NCBI GenBank assembly: GCA_039812085.1
Contig: JBDHZU010000002.1
Location: forward strand, 1 to 49,085
DNA length: 49,085 nucleotides
Origin: JBDHZU01 sp039812085
GTDB taxonomy: Bacteria > Actinomycetota > Actinomycetes > S36-B12 > UBA10799
Reading direction: 5' to 3'
Shown: in pieces, positions 15,732-25,020 of the stretch
How positions within the stretch are numbered: position 1 is the first letter of the stretch
How the letters are laid out: every line of letters begins with the position of its first letter
The notes under the pieces: model-generated
The model's database searches: none
What the model was told of the DNA's origin: nothing
What the model saw: only the letters and a program-made list of their open reading frames with translations
Translations under genes and position numbers: made by a program

Positions 15732-17672
15732 ATGACCTCGCTGAGCTACCGACCGAAGCCTGGCAGCATCCCGGATGAACCAGGTGTGTACCGGTTCCGC
15801 GACAACGACAACGTTGTGATCTATGTCGGTAAAGCCCGGAGCTTGCGCAATCGACTCAACAGTTACTTCACCGATCCCAACGCGTTGCATCCCCGCACCT
15901 TCGCCATGGTTCATTCAGCGTCAGGGGTTGATTGGGTCACCGTCGACAACGAGGTTGAGGCGCTACAGCTCGAATACAGCTGGATCAAGGAATACGAGCC
16001 CCGATTCAACGTCAAATATCGAGACGACAAGTCCTATCCCTACCTGGCCATCACCATGGCGGATGAGTTTCCGCGGGTGCAGGTCATGCGGGGAGCCAAA
16101 CGCAAAGGAACCCGCTACTTCGGTCCCTTTGCTCACGCCTGGGCAATTCGGGACACCGTTGAGCAGTTGCTCCGGGTTTTCCCTATGCGTAGTTGTTCTC
16201 CGGGGGTCTTCCAACGCCATCAACGAATGGGACGCCCCTGCCTTTTGGCAGACATCGGCAAATGTTCGGCACCCTGCGTCGGTCGTGTCACGGCGGACGA
16301 ACACCGAGTCATTGCCGACGAGTTCGCTCGCTTTCTGTCTGGGCGAACCGACCCCTACATTCGCGACGTAGAACGACGGATGACCGAAGCGGCCAATAAA
16401 CAGGACTACGAGACGGCCGCCCGCCTGCGCGACGATATCGCTGCTCTGCGCCGCGCGTTGGCTAAGTCCGCCGTGGTTTTGCCTGATGCCACGGATGCTG
16501 ATGTCATTGGGATGGCCGGCGACGAACTGGAGTTGTCCTTCCAGGTTTTCCACGTGCGCGGGGGGCGAGTCAGTGGTCAACGAGCGATGGTGGTGGAACG
16601 AACTGTCGATCAAAGCGATGCCGAACTACTCGAGCACTACCTGATGGTGCTGTACGGCGAACTCACCCCAACCGGAGCACAGAACGGACCAGGGATTCCC
16701 CGACAGATCCTCACCGTGGCTGAACCGACCTCAGTCGACACTTTGCACAACTGGCTAGCCAGTCATCGGGGATCACGAGTGACGATCAGTGTTCCTCGTC
16801 GCGGGCCGAAGCGGGAACTACTCGACACCGTCACCGCGAATGCCCGACAAACCTTGCACACCCACAAACTCAAGCGGGCAGGTGACCTGACATCGCGTGG
16901 ACAGGCACTAGAACAACTGCAAAGCGCGCTCGATTTGGAACAGGCACCGCTGCGAATCGAGTGCATCGACATCTCCAGTCATCACGGCACTGACATCACT
17001 GCCTCAATCGTGGTGTTCGAAGACGGTCTGCCGACGAAGTCGCAGTATCGGAAGTACCGCATCCCGGATCACACCGATGACGTGACCGCCATGTACCAAG
17101 CAGTTGCACGCCGATACGCCCATACGAAGTCGTCGGAAGAAGACAAACAGTCTGACCAACCACGAGCACGTCGATACCGAGTCGGCTTGCTCGTCGTGGA
17201 TGGTGGTGCGCCGCAGGTAGCGGCGGCAGCTGCTGCATTAGCTGATGTGGGTGCTACTGACATCCCGGTGTGCGGATTGGCCAAACGGCTCGAAGAAGTG
17301 TGGCTACCGGAAGAGGATGATCCGGTCATCCTGCCGCGTCGCAGCGAGGCGCTCTACCTGCTGCAACGTGTCCGCGACGAAGCCCACCGATTCGCGATTA
17401 CCTTCCACCGACAGCGTCGGGCGAAACGTTCAGCAGCGAGTGTTTTGGACGAGATACCGGGTCTTGGACCAGTACGGCGAAAGGCCCTGCTCAAACAGTT
17501 CGGATCGGTGCGAAAACTCAAGGCAGCCACGATTGATCAGATTGCACAAGTGCCGGGAATCGGCCAGACCACTGCACAGATGATCGCCGAGAGACTGCAA
17601 TCTGAACCTCCAGCAGTGGCAGTCAACCTGACGACAGGCGAAGTTCTCGGCCATGCTGATGCCCATGAGTGA
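15732..17672 (+). CDS. uvrC: excinuclease ABC subunit C
   Basis: UvrC, 646 residues, is the dual nuclease that makes the 3' and 5' incisions around a lesion held by UvrB. Visible features are the GIY-YIG domain at the N-terminus (GVYRFRDND...YVGKARSLRNRL), a cysteine cluster typical of UvrC (CSPGVFQRH, CLLADIGKCSAPC), a UVR domain (QDYETAARLRDDIAAL), the RNase H-like endonuclease domain (ECIDISSHHGTD, LLVVDGGAPQV) and two helix-hairpin-helix motifs at the end (IPGLGPVRRKALL and VPGIGQTTAQMI). ATG 15732 is chosen over the upstream frame opening at 15672 because AGGAGG lies at 15717-15722. The end overlaps the rapZ start region. Confidence 0.96.
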   Translation: MTSLSYRPKPGSIPDEPGVYRFRDNDNVVIYVGKARSLRNRLNSYFTDPNALHPRTFAMVHSASGVDWVTVDNEVEALQLEYSWIKEYEPRFNVKYRDDKSYPYLAITMADEFPRVQVMRGAKRKGTRYFGPFAHAWAIRDTVEQLLRVFPMRSCSPGVFQRHQRMGRPCLLADIGKCSAPCVGRVTADEHRVIADEFARFLSGRTDPYIRDVERRMTEAANKQDYETAARLRDDIAALRRALAKSAVVLPDATDADVIGMAGDELELSFQVFHVRGGRVSGQRAMVVERTVDQSDAELLEHYLMVLYGELTPTGAQNGPGIPRQILTVAEPTSVDTLHNWLASHRGSRVTISVPRRGPKRELLDTVTANARQTLHTHKLKRAGDLTSRGQALEQLQSALDLEQAPLRIECIDISSHHGTDITASIVVFEDGLPTKSQYRKYRIPDHTDDVTAMYQAVARRYAHTKSSEEDKQSDQPRARRYRVGLLVVDGGAPQVAAAAAALADVGATDIPVCGLAKRLEEVWLPEEDDPVILPRRSEALYLLQRVRDEAHRFAITFHRQRRAKRSAASVLDEIPGLGPVRRKALLKQFGSVRKLKAATIDQIAQVPGIGQTTAQMIAERLQSEPPAVAVNLTTGEVLGHADAHE

Positions 17673-18528
17673 AGAACTCGACGTCGTGCTTGTCACGGGA
17701 ATGTCCGGTGCGGGCCGGTCGACGGCTGCGCGCGCCTTGGAAGACCTCGGCTTCTTTGTGGTGGACAACCTGCCGCCCGGACAACTTGTTCAGACCTTGG
17801 CGGCGATCAAAGAGTCTGGCGATATCGAACATGTGGCCGTCGTGATTGACGTCCGTGGGCGATCAATGTTCTTCGATTTGCCTGCGGCTGCTCGAGATCT
17901 GCGAGCCAGCGGAAATCCGACACGAGTGTTGTTCCTCGAAGCCAATGACGAAGTACTTGTTCGCCGCTTCGAATCCAACCGACGACCTCACCCACTGCAG
18001 AAGGGTGGTCGGGTGCTGGACGGTCTGCAGCAAGAACGAGAGGTCTTGGCAGAACTACGTGGCTCTGCCGATCTGGTCATCGACACCTCTAACCTCAACG
18101 TGCATGAATTGCGGCGAAAGATCGAAGCCGGATTCTCAACCGATGACGATGTGTCCTTGCGCGCAACGGTGATGAGCTTCGGATTCAAGTACGGCATCCC
18201 GGTGGATGCGGATCTGGTGGCAGATATGCGGTTCTTGCCGAACCCGTATTGGGTTCCCGAACTGCGTGAATTGACTGGCCAAGATGCGCCTGTCAGCGAC
18301 TATGTCACCGAGCTGCCGGAGGCTCGCCAATTCCTTGATCAGTACGCCGCTTTGGTCGACCTTGCTGCTGACGGTTATCAGCGTGAAGGCAAGCAATACG
18401 TCACCATCGCGATTGGGTGTACCGGTGGAAAACACCGCAGCGTGGCGATGACAGAACATCTGGCGGCTCGGCTAGTCAGACAAGGAATGGAAACCCTCGT
18501 CGTGCATCGCGACCTTGGCAAGGAATAG
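17653..18528 (+). CDS. rapZ: RNase adapter / nucleotide-binding protein RapZ (YvcJ)
   Basis: P-loop protein of 291 residues in the RapZ/YvcJ family, which binds nucleotides; in enterobacteria it directs RNase E to the sRNA GlmZ in response to glucosamine-6-phosphate. Its actinobacterial role is less clear. Visible features are Walker A GMSGAGRST, the family signature LEDLGFFVVDNLPP, the EANDEVLVRRFESNRRPHPL region, and C-terminal GCTGGKHRSV. Start codons at 17653, 17659 and 17665 are all in frame and inside the end of uvrC; 17653 is given, though 17665 is also plausible. It belongs to the conserved uvrC-rapZ-yvcK-whiA cluster. Confidence 0.92.
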   Translation: MLMPMSEELDVVLVTGMSGAGRSTAARALEDLGFFVVDNLPPGQLVQTLAAIKESGDIEHVAVVIDVRGRSMFFDLPAAARDLRASGNPTRVLFLEANDEVLVRRFESNRRPHPLQKGGRVLDGLQQEREVLAELRGSADLVIDTSNLNVHELRRKIEAGFSTDDDVSLRATVMSFGFKYGIPVDADLVADMRFLPNPYWVPELRELTGQDAPVSDYVTELPEARQFLDQYAALVDLAADGYQREGKQYVTIAIGCTGGKHRSVAMTEHLAARLVRQGMETLVVHRDLGKE

Positions 18529-18530
18529 CC

Positions 18531-19514
18531 ATGCGTCGAGTACCTCCGGCACCGAGATCGGGAACCCCGGTTGTCGCCTTGGGTGGCGGCCACGGATTGT
18601 CGGTCACACTCAAAGCGTTACGCCAAGTCACTCGACAACTGACGGCCATCGTTGGAGTGGCTGACGATGGTGGATCCAGTGGTCGACTGCGTGCGGAGTT
18701 GGATGTCATTCCTCCCGGCGATCTGCGGATGGCGCTGGCCGCACTATGTGGCGAGGATGCCTGGGGTCGTACCTGGTCACGGGTCATGCAGCACCGCTTC
18801 ACGGGCAACGGAGAGATCGCTGGGCACGCCACCGGGAATCTGTTGATTGCTGCCTTGTGGCAAGAAACCGGCGATGTGGTCGAAGGCCTGGATTGGGTTG
18901 CTGCCTTGCTTGGTGCCAATGGCCGGGTGCTGCCGGTCTCGTCACAGCCGTTGAACATCGTCGCGGATGTGAAGGGAGTCGATCCCACGCATCCAGACCA
19001 GGTCACCACCATCCACGGTCAGGTGGAACTCGAACAGTCTCCGGGACAGGTCGTGTCCTTAGCCGTAGAACCTGCCGATCCGGACGCATGCCCGCAGGCC
19101 GTGGATGCCATCCACGGGGCAGAAGTTGTGGTTATGGGTCCCGGGAGTTGGTACACGAGCGTCCTGCCTCATCTGCTGGTACCGGAGATTCGATCAGCAT
19201 TGGCCAGCGCTCGCGCCCGTCGCGTGTTGGTGCTCAACTTGGCCACCCCGAAAGAACAGACCGCGGGTTTGTCTAGTGATACCTACTTGTCGACCTGGGC
19301 ACAGCTTTTCTCCGATGTACACCTCGACGTAGTGCTTGCTGACCCCCAATGCGTTACCGATCCCACTGCGTTAGCTGACGTTTGTCGCCAACTTGGGATC
19401 GAATTGGTCTTCCAAGATCTGACGAATCGGACAATTTCGGACCGATCTCCCGAACATGACCAAGATCTTTTGGCAGGTGCCCTGTCCGAGCTCGTTGCGC
19501 GTGGCACTATCTAA
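18531..19514 (+). CDS. yvcK: gluconeogenesis factor YvcK family protein
   Basis: A protein of 327 residues of the YvcK/CofD-like (2-phospho-L-lactate transferase) fold. The N-terminus has VVALGGGHGLSVTLKALR and VADDGGSSGRLRAEL, the family's nucleotide-sugar-binding signatures. Bacillus YvcK and mycobacterial CuvA bind UDP-GlcNAc-type sugars and link carbon source to cell-wall synthesis. An open frame starts at 18417, but that part lies within rapZ. ATG 18531 has AAGGA eight bases upstream and sits three bases after the rapZ stop. It is followed directly by whiA, the usual order in Gram-positive bacteria. Confidence 0.93.
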   Translation: MRRVPPAPRSGTPVVALGGGHGLSVTLKALRQVTRQLTAIVGVADDGGSSGRLRAELDVIPPGDLRMALAALCGEDAWGRTWSRVMQHRFTGNGEIAGHATGNLLIAALWQETGDVVEGLDWVAALLGANGRVLPVSSQPLNIVADVKGVDPTHPDQVTTIHGQVELEQSPGQVVSLAVEPADPDACPQAVDAIHGAEVVVMGPGSWYTSVLPHLLVPEIRSALASARARRVLVLNLATPKEQTAGLSSDTYLSTWAQLFSDVHLDVVLADPQCVTDPTALADVCRQLGIELVFQDLTNRTISDRSPEHDQDLLAGALSELVARGTI

Positions 19515-19517
19515 CGC

Positions 19518-20498
19518 ATGGCAATGACCTCCGCCGTCAAAGACGAGCTCAGCCGATTCGAGAACATCAACCCCTGCTGCCGGAAGTCCGAGGTTTCCAC
19601 GATCCTGCGATTCGCAGGTGGCCTGCACATTGTGAGCGGGCACATCGTGATTGAAGCCGAACTGGACACTGGCGCCACCGCTCGTCGGCTACGCAAAGAC
19701 ATCTTCGAGATCTACGGACACAAGACTGACCTCGCGGTGGTTCGTCCCGGTGGATTGCGGCAAGGCAACCGCTACCTCGTGCGTGTGACTCGCGGCGGTG
19801 AAGCCTTGGCCCGTCAGACCGGACTGGTCGATGGTGCAGGTCGTCCGGTACGCGGTTTGCCACCCCAGGTGGTGTCAGGTGGCGCATGCGACATCGAAGC
19901 CGCATGGCGTGGTGCGTTCCTTGCTCATGGGTCGTTGACTGAACCAGGCCGTTCCTCGGCACTAGAGGTGACGTGCCCTGGATCGGAGGCAGCACTGGCC
20001 CTCGTCGGTGCCGCCCGACGCCTTGGTCTGGCCGCTAAGAGCCGTGAGGTTCGTGGGGTTGACCGTGTGGTCATGCGCGATGGCGATGCAATCAGTGCAT
20101 TGCTGACTCGTCTGGGTGCGCACGATTCGGTCTTGGCGTGGGAAGAACGTCGCATGCGTCGCGAGGTCAAGGCGTCAGCTCACCGCTTGGCGAACTTCGA
20201 TGACGCGAACCTGCGTCGCTCAGCTCGCGCTGCAGTTGCTGCTGGCGCTCGCGTTGAGCGTGCCCTGGAGATCCTGGCTGACGATGTGCCGGATCATCTG
20301 CGGGCGGCTGGCGAACTGCGGGTGCAACACAAGCAGGCCAGTCTGGAAGAACTCGGTGCATTGGCTGATCCGCCCATGACCAAAGATGCGATTGCGGGAC
20401 GCATTCGTCGCCTGTTGGCGATGGCCGACAAGCGTGCACATGATCTTGGGATCGATGACACCGAGGCAGTGCTAACCCCGGAAATGATGGCTCCCTGA
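19518..20498 (+). CDS. whiA: DNA-binding protein WhiA
   Basis: WhiA, 326 residues, has a degenerate LAGLIDADG homing-endonuclease-like domain followed by a C-terminal helix-turn-helix. In Streptomyces it works with WhiB to control sporulation-associated division and is conserved in almost all Gram-positive bacteria, including non-sporulating ones. The family N-terminus is clear (SAVKDELSRF and CCRKSEVSTILRFAGG). The two-part LAGLIDADG region carries RGAFLAHGSLTEPGR, and the C-terminal region has the HTH signature SLEELGALADPPMTKDAI. It lies three bases after yvcK. It ends the uvrC-to-whiA run; gap follows from its own promoter. Confidence 0.95.
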   Translation: MAMTSAVKDELSRFENINPCCRKSEVSTILRFAGGLHIVSGHIVIEAELDTGATARRLRKDIFEIYGHKTDLAVVRPGGLRQGNRYLVRVTRGGEALARQTGLVDGAGRPVRGLPPQVVSGGACDIEAAWRGAFLAHGSLTEPGRSSALEVTCPGSEAALALVGAARRLGLAAKSREVRGVDRVVMRDGDAISALLTRLGAHDSVLAWEERRMRREVKASAHRLANFDDANLRRSARAAVAAGARVERALEILADDVPDHLRAAGELRVQHKQASLEELGALADPPMTKDAIAGRIRRLLAMADKRAHDLGIDDTEAVLTPEMMAP

Positions 20499-20514
20499 TC
20501 CACTCGTTTACCCC

Positions 20515-20539
20515 GATTCCCCTGCCATTCGGTGGAATC
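20515..20539 (+). terminator. weak hairpin after whiA
   Basis: GATTCC (20515-20520) pairs with GGAATC (20534-20539) around a 13-base loop. No T-run follows, so it could be a factor-assisted terminator, an operator for the downstream gap operon, or chance. Confidence 0.2.
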
Positions 20540-20563
20540 TGGCGGTTCTGCGGGTGAGCCTGC

Positions 20564-20592
20564 TGGGCAGGACTTTGCGCGCTAGGTAGGGT
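20564..20592 (+). promoter_or_regulatory. candidate promoter of the gap-pgk-tpiA operon
   Basis: TGGGCA (20564-20569), a 17-base spacer and TAGGGT (20587-20592). Initiation near 20599 gives a leader of about 40 bases ending in a good ribosome-binding site (AAGGGG) before the gap ATG. Confidence 0.4.
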
Positions 20593-20639
20593 CGGGGCAG
20601 CACACGTCGCTCACACCCACTAGGGAGCAAGGGGATCGC

Positions 20640-21647
20640 ATGTCCATCAAGGTCGGTATCAACGGATTCGGTCGTATTGGCCGTAACTTCTTCCGCGCGG
20701 CAGCCGAAGCTGGCGCCGACATCGAGATCGTTGCGGTCAACGACCTCACCGACACCGAGACCCTTGCCCACCTGTTGAAGTACGACAGCATCTTGGGTCG
20801 CCTGGATGGAGACGTCACCGCTGACGGAAACTCGATCTCCGTTGATGGCAAGTCCATCACTGTGCTGGCCGAACGCGATCCGGCAAATCTTGACTGGGAC
20901 GCCTACGGCGCGGACATCGTGATTGAAAGCACCGGCTTCTTCACCAAGGCAGATGACGCCCGCGCACACCTCAAGGGCAGCGTGAAGAAGGTCATCATCT
21001 CCGCTCCCGCATCCGACGAGGACATCACCATCGTGATGGGTGTCAACCAAGACCTCTACGACCCGGCAAAGCACGACATCATTTCCAACGCTTCTTGCAC
21101 CACGAACTGCCTGGCTCCGATGGCAAAGGTTCTGCAGGACGAGTTTGGTATTGCTCGAGGTCTGATGACCACCATCCACGCCTACACCGGCGACCAGCGT
21201 CTGCACGATGCTCCCCACAAGGATCTGCGTCGTGCCCGTGCCGCTGCACTGTCGATGATCCCCACCTCTACAGGTGCGGCCAAGGCCATCGGTGTGGTGC
21301 TCCCAGAGCTCAAGGGCAAGCTCGACGGTTACGCCATGCGCGTTCCCGTCCCGACGGGTTCTGCCACCGACCTCACGGTCGAGTTGGAGAAGGCCGCCAG
21401 CAAGGAAGACATCAACGCCGCGATCAAGGCCGCTGCTGAGTCCGGTCCTTTGTCCACGGTGCTGACCTACACCGAGCAGCCCATCGTCTCGGCGGACATC
21501 GTCACCGATCCGTCGTCCTGCATCTTTGATGCACCGTTGACCAACGTGAACGGCAACATGGCCAAGGTGCTCGGTTGGTACGACAACGAGTGGGGCTACT
21601 CGAACCGTCTCGTTGACCTCACCAGCTTCGTCGGTCAGAGCCTGTGA
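20640..21647 (+). CDS. gap: glyceraldehyde-3-phosphate dehydrogenase, type I
   Basis: GAPDH, 335 residues, converts glyceraldehyde-3-phosphate, NAD and phosphate to 1,3-bisphosphoglycerate. Visible features are the Rossmann start INGFGRIGRNFFRAA (about 7-21), catalytic SNASCTTNCLAP (Cys about 154) and the conserved WYDNEWGYSNR near the end. Asn-Asp after the second strand (VNDLTD) suits NAD rather than NADP. The length is normal. The stop overlaps the GTG of pgk (GTGA), so gap, pgk and tpiA form a tight glycolytic operon, as in most actinobacteria. Confidence 0.97.
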   Translation: MSIKVGINGFGRIGRNFFRAAAEAGADIEIVAVNDLTDTETLAHLLKYDSILGRLDGDVTADGNSISVDGKSITVLAERDPANLDWDAYGADIVIESTGFFTKADDARAHLKGSVKKVIISAPASDEDITIVMGVNQDLYDPAKHDIISNASCTTNCLAPMAKVLQDEFGIARGLMTTIHAYTGDQRLHDAPHKDLRRARAAALSMIPTSTGAAKAIGVVLPELKGKLDGYAMRVPVPTGSATDLTVELEKAASKEDINAAIKAAAESGPLSTVLTYTEQPIVSADIVTDPSSCIFDAPLTNVNGNMAKVLGWYDNEWGYSNRLVDLTSFVGQSL

Positions 21648-22858
21648 GCCCTGTTGTCGAACTGTGTGACTTGGCCGTTAATGGCCGCACGGTCATTCTG
21701 CGAGCGGACTTCAATGTTCCGTTAGCGGACGTCGATGGTCAGCAAACCGTTACTGACGATGGTCGAATCCGTGCCTGCCTTCCCACCATTGCGGCGCTGA
21801 CCGCTGAGGGGGCCCGCGTCATCGTGCTGGCACATCTCGGTCGCCCCAAAGGTGAAGTCGTGCCGGAGCTGTCGCTGGCCCCAGTCGCGCAACGGTTGTC
21901 CGAGTTACTAGAACAACCGGTTGCCTTTGCGACTGATGTCTGTGGTGAGGGCGCCAAGGCAGTAGCGAACGCACTGGAACCTGGACACGTCGCCTTACTG
22001 GAGAACGTTCGGTTCGATCCACGTGAGACAAGCAAGGACGTTGCCGAACGTACTGCCCTGGCAGAAAAGTGGGCAGCCCTCGGTGACTGCTTCGTATCCG
22101 ATGGTTTCGGGGTGGTTCACCGCGAACAAGCTAGCGTGACGGAACTTGCTCAACTGTTGCCGCACGCGGCTGGGCTTCTGGTTGCCCGTGAGGTGGAAGT
22201 CTTCACCACCATCTTGGGTGAACCGCAGCGTCCCTTCACGGTGGTTTTGGGTGGGTCCAAAGTCTCCGACAAGCTCGGCGTGATTGGCCACCTGCTGGAC
22301 AAGGTGGATCGTCTCGTTATTGGTGGCGGTATGTGCTTCACGCTACTCGCTGCACAAGGACACGAGGTGGGATCCTCACTCCTGGAGTCCGACCAGATCG
22401 ATACCGTGCGTCAGCTCATTGCTGATGCCGAATCCAAAGGTGTCGAACTCGTGTTGCCCACCGACGTGGTGATCGCGGACACGTTCTCCGCCGATGCGCA
22501 GACCAAAGTAGTGTCGGTGACCGACGGCATTCCGGACGGCTGGATGGGTCTGGATATCGGACCGGAAAGCGCTGAACATTTCGCCGAGGTCGTGCGGACT
22601 TCTGCCACCGTGGTGTGGAACGGGCCAATGGGTGTCTTTGAGATGGAACCGTTTGCCGCAGGAACGCGTGCGGTTGCCCAAGCCTTGACCGAATGTCCAG
22701 GGATGACGGTTGTCGGTGGTGGGGACTCTGCTGCCGCTGTTCGCCTACTTGGCATTGATACGGAGCAAATCAGCCACATTTCCACTGGTGGTGGCGCAAG
22801 CTTGGAGTTCTTGGAAGGCAAGACCCTTCCTGGCTTGAAAGCATTGGAAGGGAACTGA
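21644..22858 (+). CDS. pgk: phosphoglycerate kinase
   Basis: PGK, 404 residues, transfers phosphate from 1,3-bisphosphoglycerate to ADP. The N-terminal substrate domain has the signature VILRADFNVPL (Arg, Asp, Asn) and HLGRPKG. Further features are the hinge segment KVSDKLGVI, WNGPMGVFE and the C-terminal nucleotide loop GGGDSAAAV with STGGGASLEFLEGK. It starts at GTG 21644, overlapping the gap stop by four bases, which implies translational coupling. It is followed two bases later by tpiA. Confidence 0.97.
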   Translation: MSPVVELCDLAVNGRTVILRADFNVPLADVDGQQTVTDDGRIRACLPTIAALTAEGARVIVLAHLGRPKGEVVPELSLAPVAQRLSELLEQPVAFATDVCGEGAKAVANALEPGHVALLENVRFDPRETSKDVAERTALAEKWAALGDCFVSDGFGVVHREQASVTELAQLLPHAAGLLVAREVEVFTTILGEPQRPFTVVLGGSKVSDKLGVIGHLLDKVDRLVIGGGMCFTLLAAQGHEVGSSLLESDQIDTVRQLIADAESKGVELVLPTDVVIADTFSADAQTKVVSVTDGIPDGWMGLDIGPESAEHFAEVVRTSATVVWNGPMGVFEMEPFAAGTRAVAQALTECPGMTVVGGGDSAAAVRLLGIDTEQISHISTGGGASLEFLEGKTLPGLKALEGN

Positions 22859-22860
22859 AC

Positions 22861-23646
22861 ATGGCTGAACGCAAGCCGTTGATGGCCGGCAACTGGAAGA
22901 TGAACCTCAATCATCTGGAAGCGATCGCCCTGGTGCAGAAGGTCGCCTTCTCGTTGAAAGATGCCGACTACGAGGCATGCGAGGTCGCAGTGCTGCCTCC
23001 ATTCACCGATATTCGTTCGGTCCAGACCCTGGTCGATGGAGACAAGCTCAAGATTGTCTACGGGGCACAAGACATCTCCGAACATGCATCGGGTGCCTAC
23101 ACCGGAGAAGTGTCCGGTGCCATGCTCGCCAAGCTGGGATGTACCTACGTCACCGTTGGCCACAGTGAGCGTCGCCAGTACCACGCTGAAACTGACGAGA
23201 TCGTGAACGCGAAGGCCAAGGCTGCCCTGAAGGTCGGTATTCGTCCGATTGTGTGTGTGGGTGAGGGACTCGAGATTCGGCAAGCGGGAAACCACGTCGC
23301 GCATACCTTGAGCCAGATTGATGGCGCGCTGAATGGCTTGTCCGCCAAGGACATGGCCAATGTTGTTATCGCTTACGAACCTGTGTGGGCGATTGGGACA
23401 GGTGAGGTTGCGACTCCGGCTGACGCGCAGGAGGTATGCAGTGCAATTCGTAGCCGACTGGCAGATCTCTACGACGACTCAATCGCGAATGCGACTCGGG
23501 TGCTGTACGGCGGATCGGTCAAGGCCTCGAACGTGGCTGGACTGATGGCCGAACCCGACATTGACGGCGGTTTGGTCGGCGGGGCTAGCATTGACCCCGA
23601 CGAATTTGTCGCGTTGGTGCGCCACCGTTTGCTTGCGGCGTCGTAA
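22861..23646 (+). CDS. tpiA: triosephosphate isomerase
   Basis: TIM-barrel isomerase of 261 residues interconverting dihydroxyacetone phosphate and glyceraldehyde-3-phosphate. The catalytic residues are visible: AGNWKMN (Asn and Lys, about 9-15), the electrophilic His in VGHSERR (about 100-106) and the base Glu in AYEPVWAIGTG (about 170-180). The phosphate-gripping C-terminal loop is LYGGSVKASN followed by GGLVGGASI. The ATG is two bases after the pgk stop. A gap of 31 bases separates it from secG, the usual next gene in actinobacteria. Confidence 0.97.
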   Translation: MAERKPLMAGNWKMNLNHLEAIALVQKVAFSLKDADYEACEVAVLPPFTDIRSVQTLVDGDKLKIVYGAQDISEHASGAYTGEVSGAMLAKLGCTYVTVGHSERRQYHAETDEIVNAKAKAALKVGIRPIVCVGEGLEIRQAGNHVAHTLSQIDGALNGLSAKDMANVVIAYEPVWAIGTGEVATPADAQEVCSAIRSRLADLYDDSIANATRVLYGGSVKASNVAGLMAEPDIDGGLVGGASIDPDEFVALVRHRLLAAS

Positions 23647-23677
23647 CCTTCGGATCTAAGACACACAAAGGACTGAC

Positions 23678-23911
23678 ATGACTGTTGCACTTGAAATCAT
23701 CTTGGTGATCACGAGTCTGCTGTTGATTGTGTTGATCCTGCTTCACAAAGGCAAGGGCGGGGGCCTGTCTGACATGTTCGGCGGTGGCGTCACCTCATCT
23801 GTGGGTGGTTCCAGTGTTGCCGAACGAAATCTCGACCGAATCACGGTCGGGATCGCTTTGGTTTGGGCCGCCTGCATCATTGGGTTGGGCCTGATCGTCA
23901 AGTCTGGGTGA
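23678..23911 (+). CDS. secG: preprotein translocase subunit SecG
   Basis: Small membrane protein of 77 residues with two hydrophobic helices (about 5-24 and 53-74) joined by a glycine-rich loop. The family motif LLHKGKGGGLSDMFGGG is clear. SecG binds SecYE and assists SecA-driven export across the inner membrane. AAAGGACTGAC precedes the ATG, a good ribosome-binding site. The position directly after tpiA and before rbpA is conserved in actinobacteria. Confidence 0.95.
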   Translation: MTVALEIILVITSLLLIVLILLHKGKGGGLSDMFGGGVTSSVGGSSVAERNLDRITVGIALVWAACIIGLGLIVKSG

Positions 23912-23921
23912 GGAGTTTCTC

Positions 23922-24263
23922 GTGGCTGGTGGCGGTAGTGCGATCCGAGGTAGTCGGGTCGGTGCAGGTCCCATGGGGGAGAAGGAGCGCGGCGAGCCCG
24001 CTCCCCGAGTATTTGTTTCGTTCTACTGTGCCAACGGCCATGAGTCGACACCGACGTTCGCCGTCGATGTTCCGCCGCCGGATGAGTGGGATTGCCCGCG
24101 TTGTGGATGGCCGGCCGGACCAGACAAGGACAATCCGCCTGCTCCGCCTAAGACTGAGCCTTACAAGACTCACTTGGCCTACGTGAAGGAACGCCGCTCT
24201 GATTCCGATGGTGGCGACATCCTGGATGAGGCACTTGCGCGTTACCGCGAAGACCGCGACTAA
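23922..24263 (+). CDS. rbpA: RNA polymerase-binding protein RbpA
   Basis: RbpA, 113 residues, is an actinobacterial transcription factor that binds RNA polymerase and the housekeeping sigma factor and promotes open-complex formation. The N-terminus matches the family (GGGSAIRGSRVGAGPMGE). The zinc-ribbon-like core shows FYCANGH and CPRCGWPAG, and the C-terminal sigma-interacting part includes KTHLAYVKERRS and EALARYR. It starts at GTG 23922 with GAGGAG just upstream. The stop overlaps the convergent pgl gene by a few bases. Its presence is strong evidence for an actinobacterial host. Confidence 0.96.
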   Translation: MAGGGSAIRGSRVGAGPMGEKERGEPAPRVFVSFYCANGHESTPTFAVDVPPPDEWDCPRCGWPAGPDKDNPPAPPKTEPYKTHLAYVKERRSDSDGGDILDEALARYREDRD

Positions 24264-25012
24264 TTAGTCAGTTTGCTTGCTGCTGCTTCGTCGGCAAACA
24301 AGATGGTTTCCACGCTGCCACGAGCGGCACCGGATGGTGCGTCCTTAGCGCGAGCATCAGACTGGATGAGCGCAACGGCATCGGCTTTTCCCTCGCCTGA
24401 TGCGATCAGCCATACCCGCTTCGATGCGTTGATGGTCTGCATGGTGAAGGTGGTGCGCAATGGCGGTGGCTTGGGGGAGTTACGGACTGCCACAACAGTC
24501 TCCGGTTCAAACTGCTCATCGCGTCCCGGGAACAGGGAGGCGCAATGAGCATCCTCACCGATACCCAGCATGTTGATGTCGAACGCGATGTTCTCGTCAG
24601 AACCATGTGAGTCGATGAGCTCTTGCGCGTAAGCAGCAGCAGCTTCGTCTAAGCCCTCGTCGGAGCCAGCAACTTCGCTGCGAGGCATCGGATGAACTTT
24701 GACGGGGTCAACATCGACCTTGTCCAGCAGGGCTTCTCGGGCTCCGGTCTCGTTGCGCTGCGGGTCGCCTTCGGGCAGGTAACGCTCGTCGGACCACCAG
24801 AACTCAACCTTTGACCAGTCGATACCGGAGGCGTCCGCGTGGCTGCCTATTGCAGCCATGGCTGACGTTCCACCTCGACCGCCGGTCAGGCAAACGTGTG
24901 CCACCCCGCGTTCGGCAATCGCCGCGATGATGACGGCAACGGCGCGATCGGCAATCGCGTTCGCTACCGCATCACCATCGGCGAGAACCTCAAGCTGACG
25001 CTCTGAACTCAT
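24260..25012 (-). CDS. pgl: 6-phosphogluconolactonase
   Basis: DevB/Pgl family, 250 residues; it hydrolyses 6-phosphogluconolactone to 6-phosphogluconate, the second step of the oxidative pentose phosphate pathway. Visible features are CLTGGRGGTSAMAAI, the sugar-phosphate-binding WWSDERYLP, MLGIGEDAHCASLFPG with the catalytic His, and ASGEGKADAV near the C-terminus. It lies eight bases after tal. In many actinobacteria zwf and opcA stand between tal and pgl; both are absent here. The 3' end overlaps rbpA convergently. Confidence 0.95.
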   Translation of the reverse strand: MSSERQLEVLADGDAVANAIADRAVAVIIAAIAERGVAHVCLTGGRGGTSAMAAIGSHADASGIDWSKVEFWWSDERYLPEGDPQRNETGAREALLDKVDVDPVKVHPMPRSEVAGSDEGLDEAAAAYAQELIDSHGSDENIAFDINMLGIGEDAHCASLFPGRDEQFEPETVVAVRNSPKPPPLRTTFTMQTINASKRVWLIASGEGKADAVALIQSDARAKDAPSGAARGSVETILFADEAAASKLTN

Positions 25013-25020
25013 GACGTCGA